A stretch of DNA of 32,386 nucleotides from Bacillota bacterium (lineage in GTDB: Bacteria; Bacillota; Clostridia; Christensenellales; SZUA-584), in assembly GCA_023415915.1 (NCBI GenBank), contig JAEZIZ010000008.1, positions 1 to 32,386 of the forward strand. Reading direction: 5' to 3'. Each line of letters starts with the position of its first letter. Positions within the stretch are counted from its first letter, which is position 1. The position numbers and the translations under genes were made by a program. The notes below the pieces were generated by a model. The model did no database searches. It was not told the DNA's origin and saw only the letters and a program-made list of their open reading frames with translations. Positions 24,386 to 32,326 of the stretch are shown piece after piece.

Positions 24386-24394
24386 ATTATATCA
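24386..24394 (-). promoter_or_regulatory. remB-gyrB-gyrA promoter, extended -10
   Basis: On the minus strand TGATATAAT is a perfect -10 with TG extension, about 82 bases upstream of remB, in an AT-rich stretch. No good -35 is seen. Confidence 0.6.
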
Positions 24395-24438
24395 AAATTT
24401 CAGGATATTAAAAGAGGAAATTGAATTGCATCCGCAAT

Positions 24439-24447
24439 TTATCCACA
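24439..24447 (+). promoter_or_regulatory. DnaA box between remB and purL
   Basis: A perfect TTATCCACA lies 60 bases upstream of the purL -35, about 6 kb from the dnaA-dnaN gap. It could be a DnaA regulatory or titration site. Confidence 0.65.
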
Positions 24448-24506
24448 TTAATTTTACTTTTTCCGAACGTTTTTTCTTTCATCGTGTTTTTTATCTGTCT
24501 TTTCTA

Positions 24507-24535
24507 TTGTGCGCCGCTCAAAATGCATATATACT
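24507..24535 (+). promoter_or_regulatory. purL promoter
   Basis: TTGTGC (24507-24512), a 17-base spacer and TATACT (24530-24535) lie 32 bases upstream of the start codon. No purine riboswitch or PurR-type box pair was recognised in the gap. Confidence 0.65.
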
Positions 24536-24567
24536 CTCATTATTACAAGCATTATCAGGAGACACGA

Positions 24568-27500
24568 ATGGTAAGACGGATATATGTGGAGAAAAAACCC
24601 GGCTTTGATATAAGCGCGAAAGCTGCTTTATACGATTTCAGGGACACGCTGGGCAAAAAAACGCTGCGAAACGTTCGCATACTGATACGTTACGATATAG
24701 AAGGCTTAAGCGATCAAGAGTTTGAGTCGGCAGTTAAAAACGTATTTTCCGAGCCCGCCGCCGACATAGTATATCACGGTTCGTTCCCCGCAGATAAAGA
24801 TGATATTGTATTCGCCGCCGAATACCTGCCGGGGCAGTACGACCAGCGGGCGGACAGCGCCGTGCAATGCATAGGGCTGCTGCTGCCGTCGCTAAAGTTA
24901 AGCCCCGCGGTGCGCTGCGCGACGGTCTACGTGCTCTCGGGCGCAAGCGAAGCGGATTTAAGAGACATAAAGCGCTATGTAATAAACCCCGTAGACTCGC
25001 GCGAGGCAAGCGAAGCGCTGCCCGAAACGCTGAAGGAAAGCCTTCCCGCTCCCGGCGACGTTGAGATACTTAACGGCTTTTGCGAATACACACCCGATAT
25101 GCTCAAGGAGTTTATGTCGTCATACGGCCTTGCGATGAGCTTTGAAGACATAAAGTTCGTGCAGAAATATTTTAAACATGACGAAAAGCGCGACCCGACG
25201 CTTGCAGAGATACGCGTGATAGATACATACTGGTCGGATCACTGCCGCCACACTACGTTTCTGACAAGGCTCGAAAACGTATCGTTCGACGAGACGGCCA
25301 AAGACGTGCAGCGAGTATACAACGAATACCTGAAAACGCGCAAATCCGTACACGGCGGCAAACAAAAAGACATATGCCTGATGGACATAGCGACATTGTA
25401 CGCAAAGCAGGCTATAAAAGAGGGGCATCCAGGACTCGATATATCCGACGAGATAAACGCCTGCTCGGTGCGCGAGAGAGTATATGTGGACGGCAAGCCG
25501 CGCAATTATCTTATTATGTTCAAGAACGAAACCCACAACCACCCGACGGAGATAGAGCCGTTTGGCGGCGCGGCTACGTGCCTTGGCGGGGCGATACGCG
25601 ACCCGTTATCGGGGCGCTCTTATGTATACCACGCAATGCGCGTAACGGGCAGCGGCGACCCTCGCGAGAGCGTTAAAGATACCCTGCCCGGCAAGCTGCC
25701 GCAGAGAAAGATATGCAAAGAGGCAGCGCACGGCTATTCGTCTTACGGCAACCAGATAGGCCTCGCTACCGGCCTCGTCGACGAAATATACCACGAAGGC
25801 TATAAGGCAAAGCGCATGGAGATAGGCGCGGTAATAGGCGCGGCGCCCGCCGAAAACGTTGTGCGAATGAAGCCTCAGCCGGGCGACGTTATACTGCTGC
25901 TCGGCGGAGCGACGGGCCGCGACGGCTGCGGCGGCGCTACCGGCTCATCCAAGGCGCACGATAAGCAGTCCATAGACACATGCGGCGCGGAGGTGCAAAA
26001 GGGCAACCCGCTTACGGAGCGCAAGCTTCAGCGGCTTTTCAGAAACAGGGAATTTTCAGCGCTTATTAAGCGCTGCAACGACTTCGGCGCGGGCGGCGTA
26101 TGCGTAGCAATTGGGGAGCTCGCGGACGGCGTGCGCGTCAATCTCGACGCAGTGCGCAGAAAATACGAAGGACTAGGCGGCGTGGAACTCGCTATCTCCG
26201 AGAGCCAAGAGCGCATGGCCGTAGTGATAGACCCTAAAGACTTAAATAAGGCTCTCGAGCTCGCAAGAGAAGAAAATCTTCACGCGGACGTTGTCGCCGA
26301 AGTTACAGACGACGCACGCATGGAGCTGTATTGGCGCGGCAAGCCTATAGTCAGCATAAAGCGTGAGTTTTTAAACACCAACGGCGCTACGGCAACGGCA
26401 AACGCGCGCGTCTGCGGCCTTGGAAACGACGGGCTTTTCAGCGAGCATATAGCAGATACGTTCAGCAAAACGCTTCTTAAGCTTGTTTCCGACCTCAACA
26501 TATGCTCGAAAAAAGGCCTCATAGAGATGTTCGACTCTACGATAGGCGCAAACACGGTAAGCATGCCATTGGGAGGCAAAAACGAGCTTACGCCCGTACA
26601 GGCAATGGCGGCAAAGATAGCCGCAGAAGGGCGGTGCGATACCGCGACGCTTTTCTCTTACGGCTTCGACCCGTACCTGACGGAAGCTAACCCATTCTTA
26701 GGCGCGGTGTATTCAATAGTTTTGTCGCTCGCAAAGCTGGCGGCTTCTGGCGGCGACATATCGCGCGCGTACCTTACGCTTCAGGAGTATTTTGAGCGCA
26801 TGCGCGGGGAGGATACATGGGGCAAACCTCTCGCGGCGCTGCTCGGCGCGTGGTGGGCGCAAAAGAATCTTAAGGTTCCGGCAATAGGCGGAAAGGATTC
26901 GATGTCCGGCTCTTTTGAAAACATACACGTGCCGCCTACTCTCGTTTCGTTCGCGTTGTGCACGGAAAGCGCGGACAATATAGTCTCTCCCGAATTCAAA
27001 CGGGAAGGCAGCGGCATATACAGGGCGCGCATATTGCGCGATTCAAGCGGCATGCCCGATTTTGAAAGCATAAAGTCGGTATACGCCAAGGTTTACGAAC
27101 TTATCAAACAAAAGCGCGTCATATCCGCGTATGCGGTGGAGCGCGGAGGCGCGCTCTCGGCAATAGCTAAGATGGCGCTCGGCAACTCGATTGGCGCCAT
27201 GCTCAGCGGCGAACTTAATGACCTTTGCCAAAAAGCGTACGGCGACCTGATACTCGAGGGAGACGACCTTCCGTTTGAGCGCATAGGGGAGACGGGAGGC
27301 AGCTCTATAACGTTGGGCGGCGAGCCGGTGGATCTAGCTGTAATACGCAATGCGTATGAGGCAACTTTGGCGGGCGTATATCCGGTAAGCGCCGCAAACG
27401 AAGAAAAGATACCCGACATGGTATACGAGTGTAAGAACATACGCGTGTACTCGGGAGAAAAGGCAAAGCCGCATATAGTAATACCCGTGTTTCCGGGCAC

Positions 27501-28257
27501 CAACTGCGAATACGACTCGGCCGCGGCATTCGAACGCGCGGGCGGGCGCACTTCGGTATTCGTTATGCGCAACATATTCGAGGGCGATATAGAATACAGC
27601 ATAGACGAACTCGCGCGGCTTTTACAAAACAGCCAGATACTGATGATACCCGGCGGCTTCTCGGGCGGCGACGAGCCGGACGGCTCGGGCAAGTTTATAA
27701 CAGCCGTGCTGCGCGCACCGAAAATAAGGAAGGCTATAGAAGGCCTGCTTGCGCGCGACGGGCTTATATTGGGCATATGCAACGGCTTTCAGGCGCTTAT
27801 CAAGTCGGGGCTTGTGCCGTACGGCGAGATACGCGACATGCGTGAGGACAGCCCTACGCTTACTTTCAACGCTATAGGCCGCCACGTTTCTCGCATGGTG
27901 AGGACGCGCATAATGTCAAACGCGTCGCCGTGGCTCTCGCTCTGCTCGCCCGGAGATATACACACGGTTGCGGTCTCGCACGGCGAAGGGCGCTTCGTCG
28001 CGTCCCCGGAAGAGACGATGTCGCTTTACAAGCGCGGCCAGATAGCGACGCAGTATGTGGACGGGCACGGCGCACCCACAATGGGGGAAGGCAACCCCAA
28101 CGGCTCTATGCTGGCGGTGGAAGGCCTTATGTCCCCCGACGGCAGGGTGCTGGGCAAGATGGCGCACAGCGAGCGCTTTACACCCGGCAACATGAAAAAC
28201 GTGCCCGGAGATAAAGACCAACGCATATTCGAGGCAGGCGTCAGATACTTTTTGTAA
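24568..28257 (+). CDS. purL: Phosphoribosylformylglycinamidine synthase, single-chain
   Basis: This enzyme converts FGAR to FGAM with ATP and glutamine, the fourth step of purine synthesis. The 1229 residues join the synthase and its glutaminase in one chain, as in the Clostridia-type enzyme; many Firmicutes instead use separate PurS, PurQ and PurL. The synthase core has the substrate loop DHCRHTTFLT, FKNETHNHPTEIEPFGGAATCLGG and the GGATGRDGCGGATGSS loop. The C-terminal glutamine amidotransferase (about 960-1229) has the nucleophile Cys1071 (GICNGFQ) and His1138/Glu1140 (SHGEGRF). The frame is open to 24421, but the ATG at 24568 has AGGAG upstream and follows the promoter. No other pur gene is adjacent. 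It is transcribed against the fork. Confidence 0.97.
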   Translation: MVRRIYVEKKPGFDISAKAALYDFRDTLGKKTLRNVRILIRYDIEGLSDQEFESAVKNVFSEPAADIVYHGSFPADKDDIVFAAEYLPGQYDQRADSAVQCIGLLLPSLKLSPAVRCATVYVLSGASEADLRDIKRYVINPVDSREASEALPETLKESLPAPGDVEILNGFCEYTPDMLKEFMSSYGLAMSFEDIKFVQKYFKHDEKRDPTLAEIRVIDTYWSDHCRHTTFLTRLENVSFDETAKDVQRVYNEYLKTRKSVHGGKQKDICLMDIATLYAKQAIKEGHPGLDISDEINACSVRERVYVDGKPRNYLIMFKNETHNHPTEIEPFGGAATCLGGAIRDPLSGRSYVYHAMRVTGSGDPRESVKDTLPGKLPQRKICKEAAHGYSSYGNQIGLATGLVDEIYHEGYKAKRMEIGAVIGAAPAENVVRMKPQPGDVILLLGGATGRDGCGGATGSSKAHDKQSIDTCGAEVQKGNPLTERKLQRLFRNREFSALIKRCNDFGAGGVCVAIGELADGVRVNLDAVRRKYEGLGGVELAISESQERMAVVIDPKDLNKALELAREENLHADVVAEVTDDARMELYWRGKPIVSIKREFLNTNGATATANARVCGLGNDGLFSEHIADTFSKTLLKLVSDLNICSKKGLIEMFDSTIGANTVSMPLGGKNELTPVQAMAAKIAAEGRCDTATLFSYGFDPYLTEANPFLGAVYSIVLSLAKLAASGGDISRAYLTLQEYFERMRGEDTWGKPLAALLGAWWAQKNLKVPAIGGKDSMSGSFENIHVPPTLVSFALCTESADNIVSPEFKREGSGIYRARILRDSSGMPDFESIKSVYAKVYELIKQKRVISAYAVERGGALSAIAKMALGNSIGAMLSGELNDLCQKAYGDLILEGDDLPFERIGETGGSSITLGGEPVDLAVIRNAYEATLAGVYPVSAANEEKIPDMVYECKNIRVYSGEKAKPHIVIPVFPGTNCEYDSAAAFERAGGRTSVFVMRNIFEGDIEYSIDELARLLQNSQILMIPGGFSGGDEPDGSGKFITAVLRAPKIRKAIEGLLARDGLILGICNGFQALIKSGLVPYGEIRDMREDSPTLTFNAIGRHVSRMVRTRIMSNASPWLSLCSPGDIHTVAVSHGEGRFVASPEETMSLYKRGQIATQYVDGHGAPTMGEGNPNGSMLAVEGLMSPDGRVLGKMAHSERFTPGNMKNVPGDKDQRIFEAGVRYFL

Positions 28258-28289
28258 TTATCGGCGTATTGCTTTGGTTTACCGCAGGC

Positions 28290-28320
28290 GAAGGCGCACA
28301 ATGTGCGCCTTCTCTGTTTA
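28290..28320 (+). terminator. Terminator of purL
   Basis: GAAGGCGCAC and GTGCGCCTTC form a perfect 10-bp stem with a three-base loop; the following T tract is broken (TCTGTTTA). Confidence 0.75.
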
Positions 28321-28399
28321 ATGAATTTTTTATTTCGAGTTCATTAAAAGATGCTTTATTGCTATTGCAAACAAAAGTAGTGATAGCAGGCATCGCTTG

Positions 28400-28408
28400 T
28401 GTTATACT
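28400..28408 (+). promoter_or_regulatory. Extended -10 immediately before the TVP38-like gene
   Basis: TGTTATACT ends six bases before the ATG at 28415. With the usual 6-7 base distance from -10 to start, transcription would begin at or within a base of the A of the ATG. No good -35 is present. Confidence 0.55.
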
Positions 28409-28414
28409 GTCTGC

Positions 28415-29140
28415 ATGAAAAAGTTTACTAAAAAGCAGATAATATGGTGCTGCGTACTTGTTGTTATCGTCGCCGCTCTCATTATACTCTATTACATAGG
28501 CAAAGGGGCAGGCTGGTTCAGTGTTTTTGAATCCAAAGAAGAGGTGCGCAAATACGTTGCCTCTTTCGGAGCGCTCGCTCCGCTCGCGTTTTTCCTGCTG
28601 CAGTTTTTTCAGGTAATAGTTTCGCCGATACCCGGCAACGTAACGACGGTGGCGGGCGGCATGCTGTTCGGTTTGTTTCCGGCGTTTCTGATATCCACCG
28701 CCGCTATATTTTTAGGATCTTTATCGGCGTTTATGCTGGGCAGGCTGTTCGGTAAACCGCTCGTTGAGCGCATAGCGGGCAAGGCCGTTGTCGAAAAATA
28801 CATGACGGCCGTGTCCTCGCGGCAGAAGGTAGTGCTTATTATAATGTTTCTAATACCGTTTTTCCCCGACGACGTGCTGTGCCTCCTCGCCGGGCTTTCG
28901 GCTATGAGCGTGCCTTACTTCGCGCTTGTGGTAATACTGACGCGCCCGTGGGGATTGCTGTTTTCCGCAATGCTGGGCTCCGGAATGATAGATATACCCG
29001 AATGGGGATGGATTGCGATAATCTGCGCCGCAGTAATAGTGTTCATACTATCAATTAAATACGCGCCTATGATAGAAGACCGCTTGAAAAGCTGGCTCGA
29101 GCGCACGTTTTTGAAGTCAAAGGAACATCACGACAACTAA
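28415..29140 (+). CDS. TVP38/TMEM64 (SNARE-associated/DedA-like) membrane protein
   Basis: The 241 residues form an integral membrane protein of the VTT/DedA superfamily, whose members act in lipid transport or membrane homeostasis; the exact role here is unknown. After one N-terminal helix (about 9-29), the VTT core shows FFQVIVSPIPGNVTTVAGGMLFG, then a small-residue helix (STAAIFLGSLSAFMLGRLFG), FLIPFFPDDVLCLLAGLSAMS and a RPWG turn. A final helix lies near 200-222. An open frame begins at TTG 28397, but the ATG at 28415 is preferred, although it has no ribosome-binding site. A -10 lies so close that the message may be leaderless. The C terminus is charged. Confidence 0.9.
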   Translation: MKKFTKKQIIWCCVLVVIVAALIILYYIGKGAGWFSVFESKEEVRKYVASFGALAPLAFFLLQFFQVIVSPIPGNVTTVAGGMLFGLFPAFLISTAAIFLGSLSAFMLGRLFGKPLVERIAGKAVVEKYMTAVSSRQKVVLIIMFLIPFFPDDVLCLLAGLSAMSVPYFALVVILTRPWGLLFSAMLGSGMIDIPEWGWIAIICAAVIVFILSIKYAPMIEDRLKSWLERTFLKSKEHHDN

Positions 29141-29174
29141 TAATACTTAAGCAGCACTAATATTTCTCAATGAT

Positions 29175-29207
29175 AAAAAAACGGCCGCATAGCAGCCGCG
29201 TTTTTTT
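29175..29207. terminator. Bidirectional terminator between TVP38-like gene and dnaN
   Basis: Seven A residues, CGGC, a loop, GCCG with a CG bulge, and seven T residues form a hairpin that works on both strands, between two convergent genes. Confidence 0.8.
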
Positions 29208-29214
29208 ATGTCCC

Positions 29215-30318
29215 TTAACTGTTGCTCGTTTTCACAGGCAGCACGAGGTATAAAAAGCTGTCGCCCTGCAAGGGATGTATCATACACGGGCTTATGTTCG
29301 TGTTCATATCGAGCACGATTTCGTCGTCGTTTACCTCTTTTAATACATCCAATAAATATCGCGAGTTGAACGATATGTCGAGGCTCTTGCCGGTAAGAGT
29401 AATATCTACCTCTTCGCGCGCCTTACCTATCTCAGAATCCGACGTTATAGTCATCAGCGAACCCTCCATAGAGAGGTTTACAAGATTGGTTTTTGACTGC
29501 CTTGCGAGTATACTCGCGCGCTCGAGGCTGTTTAAAAAGCTAAGCGTATTTATAATTACCCTCGTTGTATGTTCAGTCGGCAGTATGTTTTTGTATTTGA
29601 CATAGTCGCCCTGCAATACTCTCGTCGCTATTTCTATGTCGCCGCAAACGACGGTAACAAGGCTCTCTCCCGCGTAGATTCTTACCGTCTCCTCTTCCTC
29701 GGGCAGTATGCGCGCTATCTCGCGCATAGACCTTGAAGGCACTACTACTTCGCCCGCATCCGTACCCGACTGTATTCTTTCCTGCCTTATTGCAAGCCGG
29801 TACCCGTCGAGCGCAACCATTCTAAGCTTTTCGCTCTCGAATTCGAGCAATATCCCAGTTAATATAGGCTTATCTTCGCTCACCGACGTTGCGAACACCG
29901 TCTGGTCTATCATAGACACTATTTGATTGGAAAACGCAGTAATACCCTTTGTCCTGTCGCAGGCCGGAAAAGCGGGGTAAGAGGACGGGTCCATATAGCA
30001 CAGCGTAGTCGTGGAATGGCCGCACTGCATTATCATGTTGTTGCCTTCCGTGTACATGGATATCTCGCAGTCTTCAAACTTTGCGAGTATCTCGGCAAGC
30101 AGCCTTGCGGGCAGCACTATTTCTCCCGATTCAAGCACGGTCGCCTCCATAGAACACTTTATCGAAAGCGTGCCGTCGCTGCCAAACATAGTTATCCTTT
30201 TTTCTTCGGCTTTTATATATACGCCTTCCAGCACATATACGGGAGACTTGGGCGCTACGGCCTTTGTCACTATATTTATGCTTTTCTGAAGTTCGTTCTT
30301 TTCACAGACCAGTTTCAT
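29215..30318 (-). CDS. dnaN: DNA polymerase III sliding clamp (beta subunit)
   Basis: The beta clamp is a ring that holds the replicative polymerase on DNA. The 367 residues are a normal length, with three repeated clamp folds: N-terminal MKLVCEKNELQKSINIVTKAV, central FATSVSEDKPILTGILLEF and C-terminal ending HPLQGDSFLYLVLPVK. The frame is open to a GTG at 30366. The ATG at 30318 is chosen because AAGGAG lies just before it and the family begins there. That choice also lengthens the dnaA-dnaN gap, which carries the origin unwinding features. Confidence 0.97.
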   Translation of the reverse strand: MKLVCEKNELQKSINIVTKAVAPKSPVYVLEGVYIKAEEKRITMFGSDGTLSIKCSMEATVLESGEIVLPARLLAEILAKFEDCEISMYTEGNNMIMQCGHSTTTLCYMDPSSYPAFPACDRTKGITAFSNQIVSMIDQTVFATSVSEDKPILTGILLEFESEKLRMVALDGYRLAIRQERIQSGTDAGEVVVPSRSMREIARILPEEEETVRIYAGESLVTVVCGDIEIATRVLQGDYVKYKNILPTEHTTRVIINTLSFLNSLERASILARQSKTNLVNLSMEGSLMTITSDSEIGKAREEVDITLTGKSLDISFNSRYLLDVLKEVNDDEIVLDMNTNISPCMIHPLQGDSFLYLVLPVKTSNS

Positions 30319-30370
30319 TCCATTCTCCTTGAAAGTAAGTTCATTAACGCAAAATTTATATTGCACTTGT

Positions 30371-30417
30371 TAATTAAGTAGTAACAGTAATAGTAGTAAT
30401 GTACATAGAGTGGACAA
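30371..30417 (-). other. Origin unwinding region: DnaA box, DnaA-trio run and AT-rich DNA
   Basis: In the dnaA-dnaN gap (30319-30562), reading dnaA to dnaN on the minus strand, a DnaA-like box TTGTCCACT (30409-30417) is followed by a triplet run and AT-rich DNA. On the plus strand the run reads TAG-TAA-CAG-TAA-TAG-TAG-TAA (30379-30399), seven triplets in phase. This is the order seen in B. subtilis, where DnaA extends from the box over the trios to open the AT-rich part. Confidence 0.75.
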
Positions 30418-30562
30418 CCCCTATAAGCCGCATTGATAAAGAGCTTTCTTTATTTTCCGCATCGCTTGTTTTTTGCACACGCCGTGCATGGCGCTTTAAA
30501 TACGCGTGCATTGCTTTTTAAGGCTTATATTTTTTAATCCACCTTTGTAAACAGCCTGTCCA

Positions 30563-31921
30563 CTATTCTCGCAGCTTTGCGATAAAGTCATCCACAAGCG
30601 TCCTTACTTCAAGATTTTTCTTAACCTCTTTTTCAATCTTGTCGTAAGCGTGCTTTACTGTAGTATGGTCGCTCTTGCCGTACATCTCGGCTATGGACTT
30701 ATACGACATGTCCATCAGCTTGCGTGTAAGATACATCGCTATCTGCCGCGGATAAGCTATGTTTTGGTTCTTTTTGCTGCTCGTTATCTCGTCTTCGGAT
30801 ATCTCGTAATATTCGCACACCAGCTGCAGTATCTGTTTTGCCGTGATCTTCTTGGTAGTCGTAGTGGTCAGAAAATCGCGTATCGCTATCTCCGCTTCCA
30901 CCAGGTTGGGCGTTCTGCCGTTCAGTACGGTATAGGCTATTATCTTGTTAAGCGCGCCTTCAAGCGAGCGTATATTTGAAGACACCTTCGTCGCTATAAG
31001 GTCGAGTATCTCGTGGCTTATTTCATACTTAAAACCGTCGCGTACGGCATAATCCTTTGCTTTTTTAATTAGTATCGCAAGCTTTGTTTCGTAGTTGGGC
31101 GGCTGTATGTCGGCTATAAGCCCGCCCTCAAACCGCGACTGCAGCCGCTCTTCCAATAGCGGTATTTCTTTCGGCGGCTTGTCGGACGAGAGTATTATCT
31201 GCTTGTTATTCTCGTGCAGATCGTTGAAAGTATGGAAAAATTCCTCCTGCGTGCTCTCCTTGCCTGCTATGAACTGTATGTCGTCTATAAGCAGCACGTC
31301 CGCTTTTCTGTACCGCCTGCGAAACTCTTCGGTTTTTGAAGTTCTTATCGCGTGTATCAGGTCGTTTAAAAACGGCTCGCTCTTTACGAACATTACCGTG
31401 TAGCCGTCTTTGTTTTCGGAAATATAGTTTGCTATTGCCTGCATCAAATGCGTTTTGCCAAGTCCCGTTTTGCCGTATATAAAAAGAGGATTGTACGTTC
31501 GCCCGGGGTTTTCCGCGACCGCCACGGCCGCCGCGTGTGCAAACTCGTTTGAAGAGCCTACTACAAACGAGTCGAAAGTGTATGAGGGATTAAGCGTAGT
31601 TTTTACTGATGAAGAATCGCCCAAAGATTGCTGCTGCTTTATTTTCGCCGCTTCTTCGGTATCGAGAAACACGACGCTGATGTTTTCAACGTCGAGCCCC
31701 AGTGACTGCATCGCCATGTCCATGGCGTTTATTATTATGTTGCGGTAACTCTTTTCGACAAGCTCTTTATGTATTGGGTTGAGCGTCTGAAAGTAATAGA
31801 TTCCGTCGGATTTCTTCACCGGAGACAACGTTTTTATCCACGTGTCGTACCTTACACTGACAAGGTCTTGCTTCAGTATTTCTAAAGCTTTTTCCCAAAG
31901 TATCAAAAAAGTATCCACCAA
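30563..31921 (-). CDS. dnaA: Chromosomal replication initiator DnaA
   Basis: DnaA binds origin boxes and opens the DNA. The 452 residues are a normal length. Domain I (about 1-85) carries the WEKALEILKQDL helix that binds helicase and partners. A short linker is followed by the AAA+ domain (about 110-330) with Walker A GKTGLGKTHLM (near 150-160) and Walker B VLLIDDIQF (near 209-217). The C-terminal helix-turn-helix (about 345-452) has the box-recognition signature SDHTTVKHAYDKIEKE. The start codon is TTG, followed directly by GTG, with GAGGTG upstream. The promoter lies about 150 bases upstream, in the origin region. Confidence 0.98.
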   Translation of the reverse strand: MVDTFLILWEKALEILKQDLVSVRYDTWIKTLSPVKKSDGIYYFQTLNPIHKELVEKSYRNIIINAMDMAMQSLGLDVENISVVFLDTEEAAKIKQQQSLGDSSSVKTTLNPSYTFDSFVVGSSNEFAHAAAVAVAENPGRTYNPLFIYGKTGLGKTHLMQAIANYISENKDGYTVMFVKSEPFLNDLIHAIRTSKTEEFRRRYRKADVLLIDDIQFIAGKESTQEEFFHTFNDLHENNKQIILSSDKPPKEIPLLEERLQSRFEGGLIADIQPPNYETKLAILIKKAKDYAVRDGFKYEISHEILDLIATKVSSNIRSLEGALNKIIAYTVLNGRTPNLVEAEIAIRDFLTTTTTKKITAKQILQLVCEYYEISEDEITSSKKNQNIAYPRQIAMYLTRKLMDMSYKSIAEMYGKSDHTTVKHAYDKIEKEVKKNLEVRTLVDDFIAKLRE

Positions 31922-32071
31922 AAAAGCACCTCAGAAATATTTAGCGGAAAATATGCTGTAAAATGTGAAAAGCGAAAGAAAGGCCGTTTTAGCTTGCTGT
32001 AAAGCACGTTCTTCCGCTGTTTCCGCGAAGCTATCCGGACACGGATAAACATATCACCCCTAACTTCGTAT

Positions 32072-32100
32072 ATTCTATCACAATAATTTCGCCCTCACAA
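32072..32100 (-). promoter_or_regulatory. dnaA promoter
   Basis: On the minus strand TTGTGA, a 17-base spacer ending TGA, and TAGAAT form a sigma-A promoter with extended -10. The perfect DnaA box at 32121-32129 lies just upstream, suiting autoregulation. Confidence 0.7.
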
Positions 32101-32120
32101 TAGCATCATTGTTACAAACT

Positions 32121-32189
32121 TTATCCACAGCGGTTTATTTTTTTCGTTTCCGCATTTTCCACACCATCCAAATCCAAACGTTGTCCACA
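32121..32189 (+). other. oriC: cluster of three DnaA boxes
   Basis: TTATCCACA (32121-32129), TTTTCCACA (32155-32163) and TTGTCCACA (32181-32189) lie in the same direction, with centres 34 and 26 bases apart. Together with the dnaA-dnaN gap they make a bipartite origin. The rest of the gap from 31922 to 32326 holds the dnaA leader, the dnaA promoter and a GC hairpin (32243-32259); no gene is seen there. Confidence 0.85.
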
Positions 32190-32271
32190 TGAAAGTTGTT
32201 GATATTTATACCGGTAAGTCTAATATCTCCGCATGCTTTACAGCGCCCCAATTTGGCGCGCTCAGACTGTC

Positions 32272-32300
32272 AAAAAAGCCAGCGTAGAGCTGGTTTTTTT
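32272..32300. terminator. Bidirectional terminator-like hairpin at the edge of the insertion sequence
   Basis: A run of A residues, GCCAGC, a five-base loop, GCTGG and a run of seven T residues form a symmetrical hairpin. It would block transcription from outside into the transposase gene, as is common near insertion sequence ends. Confidence 0.65.
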
Positions 32301-32308
32301 GGTACAAT
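32300..32308 (+). promoter_or_regulatory. Extended -10 before the transposase gene
   Basis: TGGTACAAT is a near-consensus -10 with TG extension, 18 bases before the TTG start codon; AGGGTGA serves as ribosome-binding site. Confidence 0.5.
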
Positions 32309-32326
32309 GAAATAGGGTGATTGAGG

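Noticed and set aside
24421..24567. N-terminal extension of purL with a hydrophobic stretch
   Set aside because: The extension holds the DnaA box and the promoter and has no ribosome-binding site. The ATG at 24568 has AGGAG and matches the family start.
30319..30366. Upstream GTG start for dnaN at 30366
   Set aside because: The ATG at 30318 has AAGGAG and the conserved MKLVCEK opening; the longer form would add 16 residues foreign to the family.
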